From Amphiura filiformis (Eukaryota; Echinodermata; Ophiuroidea; Amphilepidida; Amphiuridae), in the NCBI RefSeq assembly GCF_039555335.1, contig NC_092642.1, positions 12,560,743 to 12,624,742 of the forward strand: a stretch of DNA of 64,000 nucleotides. Reading direction: 5' to 3'. The translations under genes were made by a program, and so were the position numbers. Below the pieces are notes generated by a model. It saw nothing but the letters and a program-made list of their open reading frames with translations, had not been told where the DNA came from and did not search any database. This document shows, piece after piece, positions 1 to 10,800 of the stretch; positions within the stretch are counted from its first letter, which is position 1; each line of letters opens with the position of its first letter.

Positions 1-853
1 GTGACAAGACAGATAAAAATCCTTGTGACAAGACAATAATGTAAGCGTTTTTCATCATTGACCCATGGATTTACCCCCTTCTTTTGGAAGGTACATAGGA
101 GCTTATTTTATTCTAATTTTCACAAAGAACCGATATCAGCCCTCACTCCTTCCTTTGCTCTCACGGTCACAAAAACCTAACAATCTACTCCCTATTCCAG
201 AAAAATACAGAACTAATTTTTTGGGATTAAAAAATCATCCTGTTTTGCCAAATGAAATATAGCTAAATCCTAGTCCTTTAGTTAGTCCTAACTGGCAATA
301 AAAGTCAAATTTTAATATTTGGCCAATTTTTTGAAATAAGGGCCAAAACATGCGTTTTTAGGGTGTTTTTCGTATGCTGTGACAATCAAGCCCAAAGTCT
401 TGTACTAAGACTAATTTCAGCTTATGCATTCTGATTTTTGGAAAAGACATGTTTCATTCTTATATAACCAACCACTTAATTAAAGTAACACAAAATAGTG
501 AAAATTAGAGCAAAATTTCGGCATATACTCAAAGTCTGTGATTTTTGTGACTCGATTGTCAGAAAACATGCCGAAAATGCATGGTGTTGGCTTTTTTTTT
601 GAAGAAATGAGTTAAATAGTGAACTTTTTCTTTTATCTCCAGTTAGGACTAAATGATTGATCAGGATTGAGCTATCTTTCATTTGACAGAACTTGATAAT
701 ATTTTTTTAATCCCAAAAAATTAGTGCTGTATTTTTGTGGAAAGGGGAGTATTCTTACAAAAAATGAGTGTTCACATCTGTCTGACTACCATATTCTCTC
801 CCTGTATTATCAAACAAAAAATACAAGTGAACTTGTTATCATTTCCATAACAG
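1..853. other. Upstream non-coding DNA, mostly a fold-back MITE
   Basis: No convincing coding exon is visible before 854. The initiator-methionine exon expected a few codons upstream of the first POT1-like exon was not found here. Most of the stretch is taken by the fold-back element listed separately. Confidence 0.5.
184..753. mobile_element. Fold-back MITE with about 100-bp inverted arms
   Basis: Positions 197-295 and 639-740 are inverted copies of each other with scattered mismatches and small gaps. Matching continues weakly outward for another dozen bases. No coding capacity lies between the arms. This is the structure of a non-autonomous TIR element. The family is not recognised. Confidence 0.75.
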
Positions 854-959
854 AGAAGTTACTTATATACCAAACTGGTGGATGTGAAAGAGACCAATTC
901 AGTGAATATCTATGGTGTTGTCAAGTTCTTCAAACCACCAAAGATGACCAGCGGGGCAG
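854..959 (+). CDS. POT1-like exon A1
   Basis: Preceded by acceptor CAG at 851-853 and followed by donor GTACAG. Reads YLYTKLVDV...YGVVKFFKPP, the start of POT1 OB1. It leaves one base over (phase 1), which joins exon A2 to give a D-Y-Y junction. Confidence 0.78.
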
Positions 960-3662
960 GTACAGTATAGTCTGGTCAATCTATCTAAACAGACAGTAAA
1001 TTCTACCTCATTATAGAAGTAAGAATACTGCTGTGATATGGCTTAACTCAAATTCCCCTTGACGAACTGGCCAATTAACAGCCCTCTTGGCTTACAAGAC
1101 CAATGATCACTGACCGGTCATGTTGTATACACATAATATAGCTATGCAGAACATGGAGAGGGGATCAGTGGCATTTGATTTACACAGACAGAGATTATAC
1201 CCAGCTGTGAATATGGCCTGGAGGGCTATTATCAATTAGTGAGCAATGACAGTTTCGTGCTAAGACTTAGCACTTTCTCAAATTGACTGACCAATTCCTG
1301 CACATCGTCGGCAGAGACGAGGGGAACTACTTTCTTCCGCCTATTTACGACCAAGTCCTAACAGCGCCATCTACGCCAGCTCTATCCAGAAGCAGCCGAC
1401 GATATGCAGGAATTGGTCAGTCAATTTGAGAAAGTGCTAAGTTTTAGCACGAAATTGTCATTGAGGTACGTAACATCAACCCAAATTTTTGGATTTGTAC
1501 AAAGAAACTCTCAAATATCTGGGTTGCTAGGTATTTTCATTGTTGACAAAATCAAAGTTGAAAAGTAACAATGAGGTTCTCGTGTATGCATATGCAATTT
1601 GATTTGAAGCATGTTGAATTCGGCAGTCTCTCTATTAAGTTGACACATACCAAGTATACATGAAAAAAAACCCCACAATTTTAGCAGCCAATATGCTTAG
1701 GTGTGGACAATCTTTTTTGACTTGCATCTGGTGCCACATTCGTAATTTAAATTCTTTTTCAGTCAGTTTTTCAACAAACTTTTTCAATTTTTAGAAAGTA
1801 TTATTTGAAATTGGGTTAAGTTTCATATGGACCACCCTGTATATTAAATCAATTATTTGTGTTATATTTTACAGATTATTACATGATGATGACTCTGATA
1901 GATCCCAGCTTAATATCTGATGCTTCTGATCTGGATGGGATAGACAATTCAAAGGGATTAAAATGCAACTTGTTCAGAAAAGAGATAAAGTTGTTGCCGC
2001 AGGTCCTCAGAGTCGGTGACATTGTAAGACTCCATCGTGTCAAGGTGAGATTACATCCAGGACATAGTTCAGGGCATTGGGGGGTGTTCCATAAGACTGC
2101 CCAGGAAGGATGTGATGTAGCACATCAAAAGGTGGGGGGGTACTTTGCAGGTGAAGTCAATTTTGAGTTCAGTATTACTGCTTTGAGAGCATTTTGCAAG
2201 CTTTAAAATGACACCTCATTTGCTAAAATTGATCAAAGCATTTTATATTTTCTAAGTGAAAAAGCATCCCAAAAATTATTTTCCTTTTTTTTTCTATATT
2301 AATTTATATCTTGAAAAGCACTTTGCTGCAAACGGAATCATTTAGGCTGTGCAATTGTCTATTGAGTATAGTGTCATATTCAGTGTTTCTATATTACAGA
2401 TAACATGTACTTTTTATTCTGTAAAGATTTATATCAGATTAAAATTGCAACCCCTCACTGGTGTAGTGCTAGGAGATTTTGCTTTGGGTTCAGTTCCCAG
2501 TCCTATTGGAATTTTGTAAATCATGCATGTTTTGTTTTTTTGTAAGTAGAGAAAGCTGAAGTCCAAGATAGATCATAAGTGCTCATGAATGAAGTTGGCA
2601 CCTTGGTTAGCTGATTGGTTCCCATGATTAGGCACAGAATGACCCTCCTAGTGGAACAACTTTGAAGAAATTGGGTTGTATTTCAAAATTAGATCCAAGA
2701 ACCCTTGGTATAGTGACACAATAGGTCAGGTTCCATCAGCCAAACTGTGCTCAGTTACTTCATACTCTTCATGTGTCTTGGTTATCTGTGTATCTGTGAC
2801 ATTTACAGACCTCACAATTTTCTCAACAGGTGCAGCTATACAACAATGAGCTACAGGCTGTGTGTAACCCTGGATTTGCTTCACTAGTATTTGATGGTCG
2901 CATGGGAACACCACTGAAACCCAGGTCTAGTTCAGCTGAGTACACAGTAACACAGCAAGATAAAGATAAGGTAACAAACCCCTTGCAAGATGGCAGATTT
3001 ATCATAGCTTTATATAGACAAAATCCTTTGTCTTGTTCACTGCGCATATTTTGTATTAAGCTTGGAGTGACGACTGTATAACTTACCGTGCGTATGGCGT
3101 CAGATTCATGAAAATATTTTTCTTGTGGTAAATCTGGAACTTTTTTAATATATAAGTTCCTCAGTTATCAACCCAGAAAGTTGGTGAATGAGGGCATCAG
3201 TCTAAACATACACCAGGCAATGCCGAGTCAGTACTCTTGGTCTAATCGCTATGGTTGAGAGAAAATCACATGTTGACAAATCAACGTACAGGCCTTGCCA
3301 TTTTTTTATCACATTTTCCAGCAAATTTGTCAGTTTAAAATTTTGGAAAATACAAGCAATAAATCTTTTAAATGTTTCAATTTTGGTAGGTGAGAGAGCT
3401 TCAGCGATGGGCAAACACCGTCCAGCTTGTAAGAGATTCAAGTCATCAACAAAGAGAACAGGCCCCAAGACAAAGAACACAGAGTGAACACACAAATACG
3501 CAGGAGGTGGCAGGTGGCAGCTCAAGTGGTAATTTGGGACCACCAGTAGTGTCTACTATCCAGCACCAAGATGGTACAGGTACACCGGCTCCAAGAACAC
3601 CAGACAGGCAGACAGCTGCAACTACGCAGAGCACATCTCAGAACATGGTACAAAGAATATAA
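854..3662 (+). CDS. Upstream partial POT1-like copy (first OB fold only), exons A1-A4
   Basis: Four exons (854-959, 1875-2044, 2830-2970, 3390-3662) with canonical AG/GT borders join in frame and encode the first OB fold of a POT1-type telomere protein. Visible landmarks are YGVVKFFKPP, a CNLF strand, GDIVRLHR, GFASLVFDG and LQRWANT; these match the ssDNA-binding OB1 of vertebrate POT1. After RWANTV the frame continues into about 80 residues rich in Q, T, S and P and stops with TAA. The second and third OB folds are therefore absent. The same four exons recur at 4735-8025 and the introns are also partly alike, so this is a tandem duplication. It could be a separate short POT1 paralogue, a set of alternative 5' exons of the downstream gene, or a decaying copy. 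All four exons are open. No initiator ATG exon was identified. Confidence 0.7.
1233..1475 (+). mobile_element. Penelope-like element termini in inverted orientation (solo remnant)
   Basis: Positions 1244-1312 and 1395-1463 are near-perfect inverted copies (69 bp). Between and through the right arm, + strand 1322-1429 reads GNYFLPPIYDQVLTAPST and ends in TGA. This matches the C-terminus of the Penelope-like protein at 48.6-51.3 kb (GNYFLPHIYDQLLTAPPT). The element has been reduced to its terminal repeats and the last 35 codons. It lies in the first intron of the upstream POT1-like copy. Confidence 0.72.
1398..1459 (+). ncRNA. Hammerhead-ribozyme-like motif in a Penelope terminus
   Basis: Stem III GACGA (1398-1402) can pair with TTGTC (1455-1459), with one G-U. 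U1403-A1404 stands at the expected cleavage position. Stem I is AATTG (1411-1415) with CAATT (1422-1426). The core TTGAGAA follows. Stem II is GTGCTAA (1434-1440) with TTAGCAC (1444-1450), then GAAA (1451-1454). Compared with the canonical CUGANGA core, C3 and G8 are replaced by U and A, which can still pair, and one extra A precedes stem II. Activity is uncertain. Confidence 0.38.
1875..2044 (+). CDS. POT1-like exon A2
   Basis: Acceptor TTTACAG, donor GTGAGA. Encodes the MTLIDPS strand, CNLFRKE and GDIVRLHRVK of OB1. Compared with its downstream twin it carries about eleven extra residues (around SDASDLDGIDNS) in a surface loop. Confidence 0.78.
2445..2510 (+). repeat. Possible tRNA-derived SINE fragment
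   Basis: The stretch has an A-box-like TGGTGTAGTGCTAGG and a B-box-like GGTTCAGTTCC about 35 bp apart. There is no tRNA cloverleaf. It lies in the intron between exons A2 and A3. Confidence 0.3.
2830..2970 (+). CDS. POT1-like exon A3
   Basis: Phase-0 exon reading VQLYNNELQAV, then GFASLVFDGRMGTP and PRSSSAEYTVTQQDKDK. It matches the human POT1 GFASLTFEG region. It is identical base for base to exon B3 at 7302-7442. Confidence 0.8.
3390..3662 (+). CDS. POT1-like exon A4 with low-complexity tail and stop
   Basis: Acceptor TTGGTAG. The first 32 bases match exon B4 with one mismatch (VRELQRWANTV). Similarity then ends abruptly and the frame runs through a Q/T/S/P-rich tail to TAA at 3660-3662. 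An internal donor is possible but none is clearly better. Confidence 0.55.
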   Translation: MRELQRWANTVQLVRDSSHQQREQAPRQRTQSEHTNTQEVAGGSSSGNLGPPVVSTIQHQDGTGTPAPRTPDRQTAATTQSTSQNMVQRI

Positions 3663-4734
3663 GATGAAATATGTGTGTAATTTTTTTAAGAGATAAGTCT
3701 TGGTGGGGATAATAATTGTAAGTGTGCTTAGAACTAACAACCTGTCCCAAAATGTGAAATATCCTAGATTGATATGATAAGAGTGGGTGCAGAACCTGCA
3801 ACCAACTGCTCTTTGCCTAGTTTACAACTATTGTTGAGACATTAATTAATGATATGCACATGAATGAAAGGAAATGATTTTCACCAATAATTTGTGGAAC
3901 AAATTAATAGTTCAGGGACTGTCAAAACAACAATAGCAAAAGTCAACGGCATGAGAATATAATATCATTGTGGAGGTTTCATAGTATAGAATTTCAGATT
4001 ATTAATACTAAAATGGCTCCTGTATATTGCGCCGGACAAAGATGGTGATGCAATGACATTTTTTTGTAGGGCAAAGCTCCTTTTGCCATGTGACGCTGTC
4101 ATCTCACATGCACTTCACATGTATTGGAGTGAATAGTTACCCGTTATTTGTCTTTTGGAAAAAACATATGGTGCAATCAAACTAAATAAGTCTGATGTCG
4201 ATCAAAATCAAATTTCAGTTTCAATTTCATTATATGAGCCACTCTTAGAGCTTTCTTTTGCTGAAAACCACATAATAATTATACTTAGGGTTCCAGAGAT
4301 ATGACCATTTTAGTGTTGATCAGAACAATAAAATGCAAAGGAAGTTGAATACTATTATTGGCTATATCTTAAAATTAATATTCCCGACATCCAACTTATT
4401 TTGCTTGATCGTATCACATGTATCGTTGTTTCATTTCACATAACAATATATCAATAAATTATGTGTATAGCATTATGATACGTTGTTATATGAAACAGAC
4501 AACGATATAACTAAAGATGGTTAGCAACTTTGTCAATTGAAGCAAGATATAAATTTACAACAAGAACCAAAAGGAAGAAATGGGTAATGTTTTAAGATTT
4601 CCTGGAGTTCAAAATTTGTGTCATTATGCTTGCATATGTGTGTTTGCCTATCTGTGTGTATGTTCCCAACTGTCTACCATATTATATGTCGAAAAATACT
4701 GGCTTTAAATGAAGTTGTTATCATTTTATTACAG

Positions 4735-4840
4735 AGAAGTTTCTTATATACTAAACTGGTAGATGTGAAAGAGACCAATTCAGTGAATATATATGGTGTT
4801 GTCAAGTTCTTCAAACCACCAAGGAAGACCAATGGAACAG
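4735..4840 (+). CDS. POT1: POT1 exon B1
   Basis: Acceptor TTACAG, donor GTACAG. Encodes YTKLVDV...YGVVKFFKPP, the first strands of OB1. An in-frame ATG exists upstream, but it precedes the acceptor by about 90 bases and lies in a Cys-rich unlikely reading. A separate start exon is more probable. Confidence 0.85.
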
Positions 4841-7800
4841 GTACAGTGACTAATTGGGCAATCAAGGGTTGCTAACTCACTCATGAATAATCATTGGAAG
4901 ATGCAAGATGAAAATATATCTTGGGATTTTTTTAAATTCATTACTGTCTTTTTTAAGAAAATGGTATATTGAGAAAATGAAACTTACAAAAAGTATGACC
5001 GTACTTATAAAAGAATTAAAGTAAATGTGTTGTAGACATAATTTGTTATTTAAATGTATGATATCCACTGGAATTAAGACATATCAGAAAGTTTTGGTCA
5101 CAACCTTTGACTTCATAAGAAGACGGGCAACTCAGGTTTAGGGGATCAGTGCATTTTGTACACTTGACCTTAATGTTGGGTCATGCACTCTTGGTATCTT
5201 ACATTGGCCACAAAATCTGGATATAAGTACTTTTTAGGAGGTAATATAAAACGGAGTCATCCCATCACTCAATTACACCTAGACGTTCGCTTTTCGTATC
5301 TCTTTCCTTGTTGGAAAGGTATAATGTTGAGGAGATAGGAACATGTACCGAAGATCCGGGACCTACTCTGCCATGTTTGGCTGAGTAATGGTACATGAAC
5401 ACGGTCTTTTGTGCCTATGTAAATTAGTCAATGTTAAAAGCTGTGTTTATACCCATGGGTTACTCATCATCAGACTGAATCATTGTCGCTAACTACATAA
5501 GTTATGTGTACAATTTTAGAGAACGTTGACCGACAGAGGGTGTCAATATAGGCATACGTGTCGCTTTTGAAAAACAGCGAATCATGCGCATGCTCAGCAG
5601 GCAAATACGACGGCGATTTAGTACACTGATCATGCGTGCGATTCAGATTTCTGCAAAAGCGATTGAGTATAAATGCATCTTTAGAAATGACCGGCGATTG
5701 TGTATTCTCAAGTGGGTTTTATCATGTTAATTAGTGACCTGACACACATTTGTATTGGTTCGATCAAGCATTGAAATGCTGTCATTTTTTGTACTGGATC
5801 GTTCAAGCATCTCCAACAAATTTTTCAATGTAAGTGCCTCTGGCCCTAGAAGTAAAAAACGGATACTATGGCCAGAGTTCTAGGGCTAATTACACCAGAA
5901 CATACAAATGATGATGATTATAGTTATGATAAAAAAATTGAAACAATACTCTAAAAGTGGAAATTTTTGCAGTACATTAAATTTTGTGCTTTTCACGCTC
6001 AATACAGCTACCATGAAAATAAAAACTTGCGAATATGTTCTATGAACATCTGAAGTGGTTCAAAATCGGCAAGGCGCAAAAACTTACATGAAAATAACCA
6101 CAGTATCTTATAGGGCTCTATGATCAACTATTTCACTTCTACTTCTATGACATCCATGTGTTGTATTTTACAGATTATTTCATGGCATTGACACTGATTG
6201 ATCCCAGCTTGACATCTGATAGAGGATTAAAATGCAACTTGTTCAGAAGAGAGTTGAAGTCATTGCCAAAGGTCCTCAGAGTTGGTGATATTGTTAGGCT
6301 ACATTGCATCAAGGTAAGATTCCATCAAGGGCATGGTGCAAGCGATCCCAACCCAGTGGATGAGCTAACAACTTCCCATAATCCAATGTAAATGTATTAT
6401 TACTAGGGTTTCAACTGCTAGTTGAGCTAGCAAATAAGAGGTTCCCAGTTCAATTCCTGTTGGAGACACAATAGAAAAAGAGAATCTCCATCAGGGATGT
6501 AGCTATGGACGGTGGTGGGTGGCAGAGCCCACCACTCAGTTTTGGAGCCAAAAACTCAGCTGCAACTTTGGCACTGGAGCCCACCAAAAATGCACAATTT
6601 TATTGGATTAGTCAAGAATTTGGTCCATTTTGGCAAAAAATTGCCAAATATGCAAGATGTTCATTAAATGCCGCCCACCACAAAAACTATCTTAGCTACA
6701 ATCCTGATCTTCATTACTGCATTTGAATTGTGGTGCAGATGCAGTGATTAACAAAAATATCACAGCCAGTTCCGATCAGGATAACACCTGGCTGACTAGA
6801 CTATCTACCCTGAGGGATTATGAGAGAACAGTGCCTGACATTGACTGATTCAACCAGGTTAAATACAAAATAACAAAAATAAAAACGAAACAAAAAACCC
6901 TGAACACACAGCCAAAGTGGGTTCCCTGCATGCATTGATTCTGGTTTATTTATAGGCTGTTGATAGGCTTCCAAATTGAGATTTGATGGTAAATGCACAA
7001 GTGATATAATGAAAGACTGAGATAAAAAGACTAGTTTGCGTGTGATGTCATCTGTCAATCAAACTCGAGCATAGTTTGTTTACAAGTGTCGTGATTATAT
7101 GAGTTGCTGAACGGGGCGGTAAAACCGGGCGCCTTATTGTTAATTTTGCACCTTCAAACATACAAACCATCTCAAAAGTTAGGCCTTTATAGTAGGAAAC
7201 TTTCTTTTGCCAAGGCACCATGTCAACAATGCCTGTAGAAAAGTTGTGTTTTGCCTTGTAAAAGTACATAATTTTTTTGAATTGTACAATTTCCTCAACA
7301 GGTGCAGCTATACAACAATGAGCTACAGGCTGTGTGTAACCCTGGATTTGCTTCACTAGTATTTGATGGTCGCATGGGAACACCACTGAAACCCAGGTCT
7401 AGTTCAGCTGAGTACACAGTAACACAGCAAGATAAAGATAAGGTATACATTGCAAACCTATTAGAAATTGTCAACATTTCATCATGAAAAGATTATAGAT
7501 TAAAAACTTGCGTATTAGGTTGAAAAACACAGAGTTTGTTTCTGGTAGGTGGCCTAAAAACCAAAATGCTTTAATTATGTTTCAAGTTGGAGTTATGATG
7601 ACATGCCTCAGATTGCCAATGTTAATATCAGTAAGATATCAGTTCATTTATTTATGCTGCCAAAAATTGATGCATGTCGCCTAATGTTTTTTAGACTTGT
7701 CTGTTGAGAAAGTAATTACTGGCAGACAAATCAATGCCCAGGCCCTGACGTTTTTTGCTATTTTTCCATCAAAATTGTCACTGTAAATTTAGGAAAATAT

Positions 7801-10800
7801 TAGAAAAATGTTTTTTATTTTCAATTTTGAGCAGGTGAGAGGGCTTCAGCGATGGGCAAACACCGTAATGCGCAGTAGTGAAGGTCTGAGCAATCCTAGT
7901 CGGACGTTATCTGATGTGTTCATCGGCCAGTATTTTGATCTGACATGTCAGGTAGTGGCCAAAGCATTGCTTCCCTCAGAGTCAGCTGTGTTGTTAAAAG
8001 TGTGGGATGGAACCAAATGTTCATGGTGAGTAAAGTAGTGGGCTATTTCAGTTGAAAGCCATACCAGGTACACCTTCTATGGTCTCTTTGATGCCTTGTG
8101 AAAAGCCCCAAGATACAGTGGCGATGCTGGTGGGCTTTGACTGATCATGATAGCAAGGTACAGGTTTGACCCTTGATGGTGGTATGATTTGTCTGGATTT
8201 TTCCAGATTTTCTGGATTTTTTTGTTGCCAAAATTTACATGATTTTATAGATTTTCAGCCCATTTTAGGGTATTTTTGACCAATTACATGCTGTTCTTCT
8301 GGATTTTTTTTACTATTTTCTGGATATTTCACAAGCTTTGAATCACACTCCTGATTCAGTGTGGTCTTTGATAAGTACCATGGGGGAGGAGGTTGAAATT
8401 GTCAATAAAGGGGTCAATAATTTGAAAAAAACCCCACAAAACCATGGGCAAATTTAGGGTTGGAGGCTTTTATGGGGTGAGGATTGGAAGCTTAAATTTG
8501 AACTAATTTGGAGGTTGAACCCCTACTACCCCTCAAAAAATGGTTACAAAGACCACACTTGTGCCATTGTGCTGTGCACTTAGGCAAGGCACTTTATCTA
8601 CGAGTTGTTTTACGCCTATTCTTTAAACACTTCTATTCAATTAAATATATCATAAGTATACCAAATTTTGATCAAATAAAATCATACATTATTACATTTT
8701 ACAAGGAATTACCTAGGGCTTAAAATTGATCAGTCCTGTTGTTGCTATGCACCTCTGATTGGCTCTAATATCAAGTATGCGTATTGCATCGATGCACACA
8801 TGCTGAATCGTGTTATATTGTGTCATATCACATGGTTAGAACCAATAAGATTGCAGGAATGTTCTCAAGTGTTTAAGAATTGCTTTTACATTCAGGGTTT
8901 AGCATTTCACATTATATTCATTATAATAAGCAACCTCAATCACTGTTTAACCTGCATTTAAAATTGCACCCATGAGAAGGAATTGCACCACAACTTATTT
9001 GCACCTCAAGGAAGAAAATGAATATCAGGGCTATCCTTGATTTTGTCACATATTTGAATATTTGATTGCAGGCCTGTACGAGACATTGATGCTGGTAATC
9101 GACCCATAGAGTGGGATGATACGGCTGCTTTCAGAGCAGAGGGGTTAACAGTAGATGTGTGCCTCTATGATGATCATGTTCCAGCAGGAGAAAAAATTCA
9201 GGTGAGAATAAAAGCACTTTGAGCTTGAATGCCAGTCGGTAATAGTGCACTGAATGATTTTGTAATGTAACATGTTGTCTTGGAACATTAACATTTAATT
9301 TGATTTGTAGTATGTACCAAAATCTGATTCATGCTGTTATGGGAATCTTTGCAAAAATCAATCTCACAGAATTTTAAAACTTAGTTTTGAGGTACGTACC
9401 ACTTTTTAGTTGCACCCTAAATCACAATTCAGATTTGGACATCTTTGGAACAAGCATTTGATGTGTTCATTTAAATTGAAGACTTCAGAACTAAAAGGGA
9501 GGTTAGGTCACATTGAGTGCATTTCAAGATCAATGGTAAAGGTGGTGGTTTTGTCCTTGCAGTTTCAATGCTCTACAACATTATTTAACTATGAAATTTG
9601 CACATGGGCATAGAGAACCTCCTTGTAGCTGAAACTACAGGGCAGTTTTCAAGATTTTGTGACTTAACCCCTTTTAAGATCTAGGTTCCTCATTGTGCAT
9701 CTACAATGTATTTCAGCAATCTTATAAAGCCAAAGTCTGAATTTATCACGAAGTTAGAAAGTATGTATATACATATATGTTCTTTTATTTCCATGTGAGT
9801 GTGATATGGCAGGTAAATTTGGAAGCCATAACTTAGTGCCAGTTGTCGGTGCTTAGCCATCAATGTTATGCATAAGGAGTTTCTTGCAACTTTTATGGAA
9901 AATGCCTAGCAATTGTAGTGTTACCAAACTCTGGTAGCATTTGCACAATTGCTACCAGAGTTCTGTCGTAGCTGTTGATGTAGTGACAAAGTTGCCTTCA
10001 AGTCAACTGGTTGCAATTTGATGCAGGGTATTGTTGGGTTTTATTGATCAGATCTTGGCAATCTAATTTTCAATAAGCGACTGAAGTCACATCACAAAAA
10101 AAATGCTATGCTCCTTGCGATTTCTTAGTACAATTTTTCGGTAAATCTCATAAGCCTATGCGGATAGACCTGTGATGTTGTCTTGCTGATGCACATATCT
10201 TTATTGTGCACTTCACAGCTTTTAAATGCGCAGTAACTATGTTCGCTAAATGATGCGCAAATTGGCGTGAGATCAGCCGGAAAGCCTTATGGGATTTACC
10301 AAAAAGATCAATTTGCTATGATCAATTGGATCGATTTAGTTATGCTAATTTATCAATTTGTGGAGTATTTAAGACAAAATATTTTGCACTGCTGAATTGG
10401 GCTTTGATTGTTTTTGTTCATTGTATGTGATCTTTAGTTTCAAATAAATCTGTCTCACATTCATTTCAGCCTGGAAATTACATATGTCTTTACAACCTTC
10501 ATGCACTCAAGTATTCTCCTCCAGGGGAGGTGGAAGATCACCCTGTGTCTATGGGAGAATTCTGCTTACACAGAGGGACATCATATGGGAGGGGTGTTAC
10601 TGTCATGCCCCAGTATGACCCTGATATCCAAGAACTTATCAGGTGAGTTTCCAGGCCAGGGGAGGTTGAAGATCACCCTGATCTAGAGTTCTGCTTACAC
10701 AGGGGGACATGGTATGGGAGGGGTGTTAATGTTATGCCCCATTATGACCCAGATATCCAAGAATGTGAGTTACCATGAGATGCGATAGATCACCTTGTGT

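Noticed and set aside
65-262. Open frame of 65 codons near the window start
   Set aside because: It lies largely within the arm of a fold-back MITE and shows no domain character.
1244-1312. Active hammerhead in the left (minus-strand) arm
   Set aside because: The base at the cleavage position would be G and stem III has a mismatch next to the core, so only the right arm is kept as a candidate.
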